21,115 bases of DNA from an uncultured Rubrobacteraceae bacterium (GTDB lineage: Bacteria > Actinomycetota > Rubrobacteria > Rubrobacterales > Rubrobacteraceae): positions 1 through 21,115 of the forward strand of contig CADCUW010000684.1 in NCBI GenBank assembly GCA_902805985.1, given 5' to 3'. The notes beneath the pieces were generated by a model, which did no database searches, was not told the DNA's origin, and worked only from the letters and a program-made list of their open reading frames with translations. Of the stretch, positions 14,173 through 21,115 are shown piece after piece (position 1 is the stretch's first letter; each line of letters opens with the position of its first letter). The position numbers and the translations under genes were made by a program.

Positions 14173-14587
14173 AGGATCCTGGATAAAACGCACCCTGGTC
14201 CGAGTAGCGGCTCGACTTCGCCCGCTTAGGCGCGATGACGCTGCCACTATATGCAGTAGTCACGCATAGATATTCGCGAGGGCGGATGCCCGCTTCTCGG
14301 TCGGGTATCGGGTTACAGCTCCCGGCATCGCGCGCGAATTGCTCGTCCGATTGGCCTGCGCCCGGAGAAGAGGAAAGGCGGGCGCCGTCGGCTCTGACCC
14401 CGAAGCCGAACACTCCTTTGATCTGCCCGCGAGTGGTCTTGAAGGTCGCGAGGACCGACGGTAGGGGAAGGCCTTGAACAAAGTTTTCCGAGGAGCTCGG
14501 CTGCAGGGCAATCTTCGGGTTTGGGATGGTCTCGAGCACGCCAGGGCGCAACTGGCCTGCCGCGTGCCGGCAGACGTACTCATCCAT
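14171..14587 (-). CDS. Doubtful ORF in a 650-bp stretch without clear genes
   Basis: The region 14113-14759 holds no recognisable gene. The best open frame is this minus-strand one, 138 residues from the ATG at 14587, with AAGAAG about 6 nt upstream. It contains LPSVLATFKTTRGQIKGVFG in a mostly polar sequence that I cannot assign. Its codon use is less GC-ending than that of the flanking genes, especially towards the 3' end. It may be foreign DNA, a decayed gene or a chance frame. The recombinase scrap just to the right makes a lost mobile element a reasonable source. Confidence 0.25.
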   Translation of the reverse strand: MDEYVCRHAAGQLRPGVLETIPNPKIALQPSSSENFVQGLPLPSVLATFKTTRGQIKGVFGFGVRADGARLSSSPGAGQSDEQFARDAGSCNPIPDREAGIRPREYLCVTTAYSGSVIAPKRAKSSRYSDQGAFYPGS

Positions 14588-14759
14588 CGGCCGCTTCTTC
14601 TGCCGTGGGGCCAAGCCTCCGGAGCCTCGAACTCTCCCACGAGGCGTACAATACGCGCACGCCGAGACAGGATAGGCAACCACCTTCGGGAGTGAGCAAG
14701 GACCGGAAGAAGGGGGACGGCGCGGCAGCTCGACCCGAGCTTTAACCGCCACAACGGAG

Positions 14760-15158
14760 ATGACAGGTAAGGGTCACGGGGAAGAGGCCGAGGAGCTAGA
14801 GCGCGACCGCGACGCCCTGCTCGCGGGCTACGCCGGGCTCGTGCCCCGGGGCCTCGACGCCTTCGAGCCCGAGGACCGCCGCTGGACCTACGGACGCATC
14901 CGCCTGAAGGTGTTCGGCCACTCGGACTGCACCATCGTCGCCACCTGGGCTTTCGGACAAGACGCAAGCGTTATCTCTGAGTACACTCACGAGGACGAGG
15001 GCAACGCGTACCTGCGGCTCGGGGAGGTCTTGACGAAGCTCGGGCGGGAGGAAGAGGCTCGGGAGGCCTACGGCGCCGGTGTCGGGCAGGCCGAGAAATT
15101 CGGGCACAGCGGGATGGCCGAGGACCTCAGGCTCGCGCGGGTTCAGCTCGGCGGGTAG
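14760..15158 (+). pseudogene. Chimeric ORF: recombinase tail joined to TPR-protein tail
   Basis: The 132-residue frame seems built from two unrelated pieces. Residues about 8-66 (ELERDRDALLAGYAGLVP, DAFEPEDRRWTYGRIRLKV) resemble the C-terminal region of actinobacterial large serine recombinases; the catalytic and zinc domains are absent. Residues about 76-131 (NAYLRLGEVLTKLGREEEA, AEKFGHSGMAEDL) resemble the end of a small tetratricopeptide-repeat protein. The change falls near 14960-14995, where GC also dips. The ATG at 14760 has CGGAG directly against it, a poor spacing for translation. These similarities are recalled, not searched. An intact but unusual TPR protein is the alternative. Confidence 0.55.
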
Positions 15159-15257
15159 GTCTAGCGGGGGCCGTTCGGGGGTAAGAATCTAGACGGCCAT
15201 GTGGAGTATCATAGGGAAGATCGAGTTGTCTTATAGCCTTGCCAAGAGCGCGGCGCG

Positions 15258-15287
15258 GGGGAGACGGGGCGGGTGCCCCGCCTCCCC
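15258..15287 (+). other. GC-rich hairpin in the sucA leader region
   Basis: GGGGAG-AC-GGGGC, loop GGGT, GCCCC-GC-CTCCCC forms a symmetric stem of 6 plus 5 base pairs with one 2x2 internal loop. It ends about 41 nt before the sucA start. It has no U-run. It could terminate transcripts coming from the left or act as a leader structure for sucA. Confidence 0.4.
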
Positions 15288-15328
15288 TCGTGGACGCTTG
15301 GGATTCTTAAAGACCGCAACGTGAGGGT

Positions 15329-18184
15329 GTGATCCGGTTGGAGAAGCAGACGGAGTACCAATTCTACGGGCCTAACCTGGGCTACGTGTTGGAGTTGTAC
15401 GAGAGGTACCGCGAGGACCCCGACTCGGTGGACGAGGGGACGCGCCGGTTCTTCGAGTCCTGGAGCCCGCCCGGGCCCAACGGGGCCAACGGCAGCGCCG
15501 CGGCGGTCTCGGGGGACATCGAGCTCGACGTCGAGAAGGCCGTCGGCGCCTCCAAGCACGTCAGGCACATAAGGGACTTCGGGCACAGGGCCGCGAAGCT
15601 GGACCCGCTCGGCAGCGAGCCGCCCGGCGACCCGACGCTAGACCCCCAGTTCTACAGGATCACCGACGACGACCTCGACCACCTGCCGCCGCTCATCATC
15701 GGCGGCCCCATAGCCGAGAGGAGCGCCACGGCGCGGGAGGCCGTGGAGGAGCTCAGGAACCTCTACTGCAACACCACCGGCTACGACTTCGGGCACGTCC
15801 ACGACCCCGACGAGAGGTTCTGGCTCAGGGAGGCCGTCGAGTCCGGGCGCTTCTACAAGCGCATGGAGGGCGAGGCCGCCAAGCGCCTGCTCATGCGCCT
15901 GACGCGCATAGACACCTTCGAGAAGTTTTTGCACAAGTCGTTTCTCGGCCAGAAGCGTTTCTCCGTCGAGGGCAACGACATGGTCGTGCCGATGCTCAAC
16001 CTGATCGCCCGCCGGGCGACGGAGGGCGGGACGCCGGAGATGGTCCTCGGCATGGCCCACCGTGGCCGTTTGAACGTGCTCGCGCACGTGTTGGACAAGT
16101 CTTATTCCAGGATCTTCGGCGAGTTCCAGCAGCCGGAGAAGGGCGAGTCGTCCTCCGCGGCGAGCCGCCCGGGCGACGCCTGGGTCGGCGACGTCAAGTA
16201 CCACCTCGGCATCAGGGGCTACCACCTCAGCGACGCCGAGGCCGACGAGCAGGTGCTCGTCAACCTCGCGCCGAATCCGAGCCACCTCGAGCACGTAAAC
16301 CCCGTCGTAGAAGGCATGGCCCGCGCGGCCCAGGAGAGGCGCGACGCGGCCGGCCCCCCGGTCAGGGACGAGGAGAAGTCGCTGCCGGTGCTCCTGCACG
16401 GTGATGCGGCCTTTCCCGGCGAGGGTGTGTCCGCGGAGACGCTCAACCTCAGCCGGCTGCCAGGGTACAGGACCGGCGGGACCATCCACATCATCACCAA
16501 CAACCAGCTCGGCTTCACCACCGAGCGGCAGGACGCGCGCTCGACCACCTACGCCAGCGACCTGGCGAAGGGGTTCGAGATCCCGGTCGTCCACGTCAAC
16601 GCCGACGACCCCGAGGCGTGCCTGGCGGCCACACGGCTGGCCTACGCCTACAGGGAGAGGTTCCACAAGGACTTCCTCATCGACCTGATCGGCTACCGCA
16701 GGTTCGGCCACAATGAGGGCGACGAGCCAGCCTACACCCAGCCCGTCATGTACCAGAAGATCCAGAGCCACCCCACGGTGCGCGAGCTGTGGGCCAAAGA
16801 GCTCGAGAACAGGGGCATCATCACGGCCGGGGAGGCCGAGGGGATGGTCGAGGAAGTCTACTCGAGCATGGAGGAGATCCGCAAGAAGCCCAAGGACGAG
16901 GAGGAGCTCGATACCGAGCAGCCCCGCACCCCGGTCGTGGGCGTCCCCGAGACCGCCGTCCCGGCGGAGAAGCTCGTCGAGCTGAACTCGGCGCTGCTCG
17001 AGCGCCCCGAGGGCTTCACGCCCAACGGCAAGCTCGAGCGGCTCTTGCGGAAGACGAGGGCCAACCTCGGCAACGAGGGGGACGAGAGGATCGACTGGGC
17101 CCACGCCGAGGCGCTCGCGTTCGCCTCGCTATTGGCCGACGGGGTGCCGATCCGGCTGACCGGCCAGGACTCGGAGCGCGGCACGTTCTCCCAGCGCCAC
17201 CTCGTGCTGCACGACGAGGAGGTCGGCGAGGACTACGTCCCGATGCAGAACATCCCCCAGGCGAAGGCCTCCTTCGCCGTCCACAACAGCCCGCTCTCGG
17301 AGATCGCGGTGATGGGCTTCGAGTACGGCTACACGATGAATGCCGACGACGCGCTCGTCCTCTGGGAGGCCCAGTACGGGGACTTCGCCAACGTGGGGCA
17401 GCCCATGATCGACCAGTTCATAGTCTCCGGGCAGGCCAAGTGGGGCCAGACCTCGGGGCTCGTCATGCTCCTGCCGCACGGCTACGAGGGCCAGGGCCCC
17501 GAGCACTCCAGCGCGCGCCTGGAGCGGTTCTTGCAGCTGGCCGCCATGGAGAACGTGCGCATCGCCAACCTGACGACGGCGGCCCAGTACTTCCACCTGC
17601 TCAGGGCGCACGCCCAGCTCAAGGAGAACAAGCGGCCCCTCATCATCATGGCGCCCAAGAGCCTGCTCCGCCACCCGATGGCGGGCTCCGGCCTCAAGGA
17701 CCTCGCCGAGGGGCGCTTCCAGACCGTGCTCGACGACGAGGAGGCCAGGGGGCGCGCCGGGGACGTGGAGCGACTGATCCTCTGCTCCGGCAAGTTCTAC
17801 ACGGAGCTCGTGGGGAGCGAGACGTACGAAGACAACGACTCGACGGCCGTCGCGCGCGTCGAGCTCCTCTACCCGTGGCCCGAGGGAGGCATCAGGGAGG
17901 TACTCGACGGCTACCCGAACCTCAAGGAGGTCGTCTGGGCGCAGGAGGAGCCGGCGAACATGGGCGCCTGGAGCTTCGTCCGGCCGCGGCTGGGGGAGCT
18001 GCTCGGCGGCGAGCTGCCGCTGCGCTACGTCGGCAAGCCCGCCCGCCCGAGCCCGGCGCAAGGGTCGGCCAGGTACCACAAGGAGGAGCACGCGGCCATC
18101 GTACGCGAGGCCTTCGAGGAGAACGGGCAAGACGAAGAGGCCGTGGAGGCGACGCAGGACCGCGCCCCCTCCCCGAGCGCCTAG
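15329..18184 (+). CDS. sucA: 2-oxoglutarate dehydrogenase E1 component
   Basis: This 951-residue thiamin-diphosphate enzyme decarboxylates 2-oxoglutarate and passes the succinyl group to the lipoyl domain of E2 in the TCA cycle. The N-terminus has the SucA-typical segment NLGYVLELYERYREDPDSVD (16-35). Core motifs are GMAHRGRLNVL (241-251), PNPSHLEHVNPV (316-327), GDAAFPGEGV (358-367), NNQLGFTT (391-398), RFGHNEGDEPAYTQP, and the C-terminal EAQYGDFANVGQ and LLPHGYEGQGPEHSSAR. Unlike the OdhA/Kgd proteins of Corynebacteriales and relatives, it has no fused acyltransferase domain; the E2 gene follows after 35 nt. The start is the GTG at 15329; the TTG at 15338 is an alternative with better spacing from the GAGGGTG stretch. 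No E3 gene is in the window. Confidence 0.96.
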   Translation: MIRLEKQTEYQFYGPNLGYVLELYERYREDPDSVDEGTRRFFESWSPPGPNGANGSAAAVSGDIELDVEKAVGASKHVRHIRDFGHRAAKLDPLGSEPPGDPTLDPQFYRITDDDLDHLPPLIIGGPIAERSATAREAVEELRNLYCNTTGYDFGHVHDPDERFWLREAVESGRFYKRMEGEAAKRLLMRLTRIDTFEKFLHKSFLGQKRFSVEGNDMVVPMLNLIARRATEGGTPEMVLGMAHRGRLNVLAHVLDKSYSRIFGEFQQPEKGESSSAASRPGDAWVGDVKYHLGIRGYHLSDAEADEQVLVNLAPNPSHLEHVNPVVEGMARAAQERRDAAGPPVRDEEKSLPVLLHGDAAFPGEGVSAETLNLSRLPGYRTGGTIHIITNNQLGFTTERQDARSTTYASDLAKGFEIPVVHVNADDPEACLAATRLAYAYRERFHKDFLIDLIGYRRFGHNEGDEPAYTQPVMYQKIQSHPTVRELWAKELENRGIITAGEAEGMVEEVYSSMEEIRKKPKDEEELDTEQPRTPVVGVPETAVPAEKLVELNSALLERPEGFTPNGKLERLLRKTRANLGNEGDERIDWAHAEALAFASLLADGVPIRLTGQDSERGTFSQRHLVLHDEEVGEDYVPMQNIPQAKASFAVHNSPLSEIAVMGFEYGYTMNADDALVLWEAQYGDFANVGQPMIDQFIVSGQAKWGQTSGLVMLLPHGYEGQGPEHSSARLERFLQLAAMENVRIANLTTAAQYFHLLRAHAQLKENKRPLIIMAPKSLLRHPMAGSGLKDLAEGRFQTVLDDEEARGRAGDVERLILCSGKFYTELVGSETYEDNDSTAVARVELLYPWPEGGIREVLDGYPNLKEVVWAQEEPANMGAWSFVRPRLGELLGGELPLRYVGKPARPSPAQGSARYHKEEHAAIVREAFEENGQDEEAVEATQDRAPSPSA

Positions 18185-18219
18185 AGATGGATCCCATGAG
18201 AGAGGTAAGGTGAGCCGCC

Positions 18220-19542
18220 GTGGCGGATGAGATACACGTTCCGGAGCTCGGCGAGTCCGTCGCGGACGCGACGGTCGGGCGCTGGCTGAAGCAGGAGGGC
18301 GAGGCAGTCTCCGCCGGGGACGCGCTCGTCGAGCTAGAGACAGACAAGATCAACTTCGAGGTAGAAGCCGAACACGACGGCGTCCTCGAATCGATAGCCA
18401 AGGCCGAGGGCGACACCGTCACGGTCGGCGAGGTGATCGGCACCATAGGCGAGGGCAACGGCGCGGCCCCCCAGCAGGAAGAGTCCGAGGAGTCCGAAGA
18501 AGCCTCAGGCGAAGAGGCGGCCGGGGAGCAGCCGGAGCCCGAGGCGGAAGCCGAGCCCGAGGCGCAGCCTGTCGCCGAGGAGGCCAACGGCCACAGGGAG
18601 GACGGCGGCGGCCGGGCCTCGCCCTCCGTGCGCAAGCTGGCCGAAGAGTACGGGGTCCAGCTGGCCGAGGTGGAGGGCTCCGGCTCCGGCGGGCGCATAA
18701 CCCGCGACGACGTGGAGCGTCTGATCCGGCAGCAGGGCGGCTCCTCAGGTTCTACCTCCGCCCCCGAGAGGCCCGCAGAGCCCGAGCAGGACGGCAAGGC
18801 CCGGCAGCCCGCCCCGCAGCCGGCGGCCCAGAACGGCCGGGCGGACCTCGAGGAGCGGGTGCGGGTCTCGCGCCGCCGGCAGACCATCGCCCAGCGGCTC
18901 GTGGAGTCCCAGCAGACCGCCGCGATGCTCACCACCTTCAACGAGGTGGATGTGACGGCGGTCATGGCCCTGCGCAAGCGGCGCAAGGAGGCCTTCCAGG
19001 AGCGGACCGGCGCCCGCCTCGGCTTCATGAGCTTCTTCGCCAAGGCCGCCATCGGCGCGCTCAAGGCCTACCCCAAGGTCAACGCCGAGCTTCAGGGCAA
19101 CGAGCTCGTCCTAAAGCACTACTACGACCTCGGCGTGGCCGTCTCTACGGAAGAGGGGCTCGTCGTCCCCGTCGTGCGCGACGCGGACCGCAAGAGCTTC
19201 GCCGAGATAGAGGGCGGGATAGCGGACCTCGCGGTGAGAGCCAGGGAGGGCAAGCTCAAGATCGAAGACCTCACCGGCGGCACCTTCACCATCACCAACG
19301 GCGGCATCTTCGGGAGCCTGCTCTCGACGCCGATACTCACCATGCCGCAGGTTGCGATCCTCGGGATGCACAAGATCCAGGATCGCCCCATGGTCGTCGA
19401 CGGCGAGGTACAGGTCCGCCCGATGATGTACCTCGCCCTCTCTTACGACCACCGCGTCATAGACGGCGCGGAAGCCGTCGGCTTCCTGGTGCGCATCAAG
19501 GAGCTTATAGAAGACCCGGAGTCGCTCCTGCTGGAGGGGTAG
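18220..19542 (+). CDS. sucB: 2-oxoglutarate dehydrogenase E2 (dihydrolipoyl succinyltransferase)
   Basis: The 440-residue E2 transfers the succinyl group from lipoamide to CoA. Domains in order are one lipoyl domain (1-78) with the lipoylated Lys43 in ETDKINFEV, an acidic Glu/Ala/Pro-rich linker (about 80-128), a peripheral subunit-binding domain (about 133-170; [22 protein letters not shown]), a second flexible linker, and the catalytic domain from about 210. The active-site motif DHRVIDG has its catalytic His at about 411 and Asp at about 415. The GTG at 18220 has AAGGTGAG upstream. Position directly after sucA favours 2-oxoglutarate over pyruvate as the pathway. Transcription ends at the terminator beginning at 19565. 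Confidence 0.95.
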   Translation: MADEIHVPELGESVADATVGRWLKQEGEAVSAGDALVELETDKINFEVEAEHDGVLESIAKAEGDTVTVGEVIGTIGEGNGAAPQQEESEESEEASGEEAAGEQPEPEAEAEPEAQPVAEEANGHREDGGGRASPSVRKLAEEYGVQLAEVEGSGSGGRITRDDVERLIRQQGGSSGSTSAPERPAEPEQDGKARQPAPQPAAQNGRADLEERVRVSRRRQTIAQRLVESQQTAAMLTTFNEVDVTAVMALRKRRKEAFQERTGARLGFMSFFAKAAIGALKAYPKVNAELQGNELVLKHYYDLGVAVSTEEGLVVPVVRDADRKSFAEIEGGIADLAVRAREGKLKIEDLTGGTFTITNGGIFGSLLSTPILTMPQVAILGMHKIQDRPMVVDGEVQVRPMMYLALSYDHRVIDGAEAVGFLVRIKELIEDPESLLLEG

Positions 19543-19564
19543 TACGGGTTAGGTCGGGTTCCCC

Positions 19565-19593
19565 GGGGCTCCCTTCGGGGAGCCCCTTTGATT
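19565..19593 (+). terminator. Intrinsic terminator of sucAB
   Basis: GGGGCTCCC, a TTCG tetraloop and GGGAGCCCC form a perfect 9-bp stem (19565-19586), followed by TTTGATT. It lies 23 nt after the sucB stop and immediately before the end of the convergent vapC gene, so it may act on both transcripts. Confidence 0.88.
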
Positions 19594-19990
19594 ACCCGTA
19601 GACTTCTATCGCGGCCCGTATTCCGGGGGCGCGGGCGAGCCGGGCGTCCGTGGTGACGAGGGGGGCTTCGAGCGTCTCGGCGAGCGCGATGTAGGCGGCG
19701 TCGTAGGCCGAGACGTTGTCGCGCAACTCCCAGATACGGGGAAGCATAGGGGTGTGGGCGTAGCGGGAAATGCTCATGGTTGTGAGGTCCTCGAGCAACT
19801 CGAGGCGCCGACCCTCGGAGATACGGTGGCGCAGGGCGTAATTCCTCAGCGCGTTGAGCACCTCGATCTCGAAGAGGTGTGGCACGTGTAGACCGTCGTC
19901 CTCCCTCTCCATCCGTTCACGGATGTGCCGTGCGCCCGCGCCGAGGTTCAGCAACACGGCCACCGCGGCCGAGGCATCGAGGACGATCAA
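19592..19990 (-). CDS. vapC: PIN-domain toxin, VapC family
   Basis: This 132-residue PIN-domain ribonuclease is the toxin of a type II toxin-antitoxin pair; VapC proteins cleave specific RNAs with bound Mg or Mn. The expected acidic residues are visible: Asp5 in VLDASA, Glu43 in EIEVLNAL, Asp97 in YDAAYIALAE and Asp115 in TTDARL. The start is the TTG at 19990 (MIVLDASAAV), which is the natural beginning of the domain. It lies 6 nt after the antitoxin stop and has no strong ribosome-binding site, so translational coupling is likely and would keep toxin yield below antitoxin. It converges on sucB, sharing the terminator hairpin. Its RNA target is unknown. Confidence 0.9.
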   Translation of the reverse strand: MIVLDASAAVAVLLNLGAGARHIRERMEREDDGLHVPHLFEIEVLNALRNYALRHRISEGRRLELLEDLTTMSISRYAHTPMLPRIWELRDNVSAYDAAYIALAETLEAPLVTTDARLARAPGIRAAIEVYG

Positions 19991-19996
19991 GCCCGG

Positions 19997-20245
19997 CTAA
20001 CCGAGGTCGCGCGGATCGTCCGCGTCACGCATCCGACGGATGATTTCCTCCGGCGGCTCGTCCACCTCGACCGGCTCCCGGCTGGCGACCTTCTCCAACC
20101 ACTCCCTCATCGTCGGCTTCTTGGCCACGGACTCTATCTCCGAGAGCAGATAGCCCGAGAGCGTCATGCCCTCCTGCGCCGCCCGGACCTTGAGCTTGCG
20201 ATGAAGGTCGTCCGGCACGTTCCGGATCTGGATCATCTTTGTCAT
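19997..20245 (-). CDS. vapB: Ribbon-helix-helix antitoxin, VapB/FitA-like
   Basis: This 82-residue antitoxin has an N-terminal ribbon-helix-helix DNA-binding region (KMIQIRNVPDDLHRKLKVRA, then GMTLSGYLLSEI). Its acidic C-terminal tail (EVDEPPEEIIRRMRDADDP) would wrap the VapC toxin and block its active site. The ATG at 20245 is chosen because the DNA-binding strand follows directly; the frame is open further upstream but without family-like sequence. ATG 20236 is an alternative. A TACTCT box (20253-20258, minus strand) ends 7 nt upstream, so the message may be leaderless. CACATG motifs around the promoter are candidate autoregulation sites. Confidence 0.88.
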   Translation of the reverse strand: MTKMIQIRNVPDDLHRKLKVRAAQEGMTLSGYLLSEIESVAKKPTMREWLEKVASREPVEVDEPPEEIIRRMRDADDPRDLG

Positions 20246-20277
20246 GTGGAAAAGAGTAGCACATGCGTCACACATGC
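20243..20277 (-). promoter_or_regulatory. vapBC promoter with candidate VapB operator repeats
   Basis: Two direct CACATGC copies (20260-20266 and 20271-20277) are 11 bp apart, about one helical turn. A third, inverted copy CATGTG (20243-20248) covers the vapB start codon. The -10-like TACTCT lies between them (20253-20258, minus strand). Such an array is what a ribbon-helix-helix autoregulator would bind. Confidence 0.45.
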
Positions 20278-20299
20278 AATGGCGTGGACCGGGGTGTCC

Positions 20300-20328
20300 T
20301 TGTCGCGGCGGGGGGCGTAGCGTACATT
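20300..20328 (+). promoter_or_regulatory. Promoter of the OsmC-family gene
   Basis: TTGTCG (20300-20305), a 17-nt spacer and TACATT (20323-20328) give a good vegetative promoter. The expected leader of about 25 nt contains the GAGGAGGAG ribosome-binding site, in contrast to the leaderless-looking genes of this window. Confidence 0.6.
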
Positions 20329-20360
20329 GGGTTCTCTTTTGGGGACGAGCGAGGAGGAGC

Positions 20361-20858
20361 ATGGACCTTAGGGCCGTACAGAAGCCGTTGAAGGAGAAGT
20401 ACCGGGGCGAGCCTGGGTCGTCCAGGATCACGCTGGAGGCCAAGGCAAGCCAGGAGGACACCCCGATCTCCTGCTCTGTGGACATCGGCCGGGCGGTCTA
20501 CGAGGCCCAGGCCCACGCGGGCGTCGGCGGGGCCGGCACCGCCGCCTGCTCGGGGGACATGCTGCTGGGCGCCCTCGCGGCCTGCGCCCAGGTCACCTGC
20601 CAGATGGTCGCCGAGGCGATGGGCATTGAGGCCGAGCGCATCGAGGTGACGGTGACGGGTGAGATGGACCTCGCCGGTACCCTGGGCATCAACAAGGACG
20701 TGCCGGTCGGCTTCGAGAGCATCAAGACGCGGTTCGATGTCGAGGCGCCGGGGGCGACGGCGGAGGAGCTGGAGGGGCTCAGGAAGAAGACCGAGCAGTA
20801 CTGCGTCGTGTTCCAGACGCTGACGCGGCCGCCGCGGCTCGATACGGAGTGGGCCTAG
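20361..20858 (+). CDS. OsmC/Ohr-family peroxide-resistance protein
   Basis: This 165-residue protein belongs to the OsmC superfamily of thiol-dependent hydroperoxide reductases. The two conserved cysteine areas are present: LAACAQVTC (Cys75, with Cys80 nearby) at the start of the central helix, and EQYCVVFQTL (Cys148). The segment between them (IEVTVTGEMDLAGTLG) fits the OsmC beta-sheet. The ATG at 20361 follows a strong GAGGAGGAG at 20351-20359. It may be cotranscribed with the meaB-like gene, which starts within or just after its stop codon region. Whether it belongs to the OsmC, Ohr or YhfA subgroup cannot be decided by eye. Confidence 0.87.
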   Translation: MDLRAVQKPLKEKYRGEPGSSRITLEAKASQEDTPISCSVDIGRAVYEAQAHAGVGGAGTAACSGDMLLGALAACAQVTCQMVAEAMGIEAERIEVTVTGEMDLAGTLGINKDVPVGFESIKTRFDVEAPGATAEELEGLRKKTEQYCVVFQTLTRPPRLDTEWA

Positions 20859-20863
20859 AGGGG

Positions 20864-21115
20864 GTGGAGGAGGGCGGTCTGGTCGAGAGGCTTCTCCTTG
20901 GCGACCGGCGGGCGCTGGCGCGGGTTATCTCCAAGATAGAGCGCGAGGACCCCGAGACGCCCGGTATCGTCGCCGGGATCTACCCGAAGACCGGCACCGC
21001 CCTCACCGTAGGCTTCACGGGGCCGCCCGGCGTCGGCAAGAGCAGCATCATCGCCAAGCTCATCGAGCTGTACCGGAAGGAAGACAAGAGGGTGGGGGTG
21101 GTGTCGGTGGGAACA
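20864..21115 (+). CDS. MeaB/ArgK family GTPase, N-terminal part (runs off the right edge)
   Basis: About 84 codons are present: LLLGDRRALARVISKIE, then TGIYP-like sequence and the P-loop GFTGPPGVGKSS, followed by SVGT at the edge. This is the G3E-type GTPase that in its studied members protects and reloads B12-dependent acyl-CoA mutases such as methylmalonyl-CoA mutase. The start is uncertain: GTG 20864 follows AGGGG directly after the osmC stop, while GTG 20849 would overlap osmC by 10 nt in the same frame. No mutase gene is seen inside the window; it may follow to the right. Confidence 0.88.
   Translation, partial: MEEGGLVERLLLGDRRALARVISKIEREDPETPGIVAGIYPKTGTALTVGFTGPPGVGKSSIIAKLIELYRKEDKRVGVVSVGT

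Noticed and set aside
16789..18213. Long second plus-strand frame inside sucA
   Set aside because: It is Arg/Ala/Gly-rich, typical of an off-frame reading of GC-rich DNA, and lies within a fully conserved sucA.
20246..20485. Longer vapB reading frame starting at 20485
   Set aside because: The extra residues overlap the osmC gene and its promoter and do not resemble the antitoxin family, which begins at KMIQIRNVP.
1..21115. tRNA, rRNA or CRISPR array
   Set aside because: Looking through the intergenic regions on both strands I saw no cloverleaf-type sequence, no rRNA-like sequence and no regularly spaced repeats.

Overview
The window is GC-rich, actinobacterial-looking chromosomal DNA. The gene families, the dense GC-ending codon use and the run of GTG/TTG starts fit a member of the Rubrobacteria (Rubrobacter-like). 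That assignment is inferred from the sequence by eye and was not checked by any search.

Layout. At the left edge the N-terminal half of mutL runs leftward out of the window. It is divergent from accB-accC (biotin carrier and biotin carboxylase of acetyl-CoA carboxylase), which is followed by a DUF1385 membrane protein (yqhQ family). From about 3.7 to 5.4 kb the DNA is less GC-rich. It holds a leftward gene for a 342-residue protein with a thioredoxin-like CxxC start, an internal Tat-like/membrane segment and a C-terminal tail with 13 cysteines in about 60 residues (bacteriocin-precursor-like), and then a small three-helix membrane protein. Next, reading leftward from 8653, is a compact three-gene operon: circularly permuted ATP-grasp protein, polytopic membrane protein, short-chain dehydrogenase. 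A small membrane protein (8727-9122) is divergent from it.

The 9123-9384 intergenic region contains a long inverted repeat that would form a 38-position stem in plus-strand RNA, with 29 Watson-Crick pairs, 7 G-U pairs and 2 mismatches. It lies just upstream of a three-gene cassette: DnaD-domain protein, DnaC/DnaI-type helicase loader, and a conserved phage-like DNA-metabolism protein with a disordered linker. This cassette is unexpected for an actinobacterium.

From about 11.7 to 15.2 kb the DNA looks rearranged. A 5'-truncated MFS exporter abuts a metallo-beta-lactamase fragment head to head at about 12800. A small gene appears frameshifted, and one ORF looks like a recombinase tail joined to a TPR protein tail. 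Several small ORFs and hairpins lie between them.

The right part is housekeeping: sucA-sucB (2-oxoglutarate dehydrogenase E1 and E2) ending at a textbook UUCG terminator, a convergent vapBC toxin-antitoxin pair, an OsmC-family peroxide-resistance protein, and the start of a MeaB/ArgK GTPase that leaves the window. Several genes show a TANNNT -10 box only 6-12 nt before the start codon, so leaderless or nearly leaderless mRNAs seem common here.
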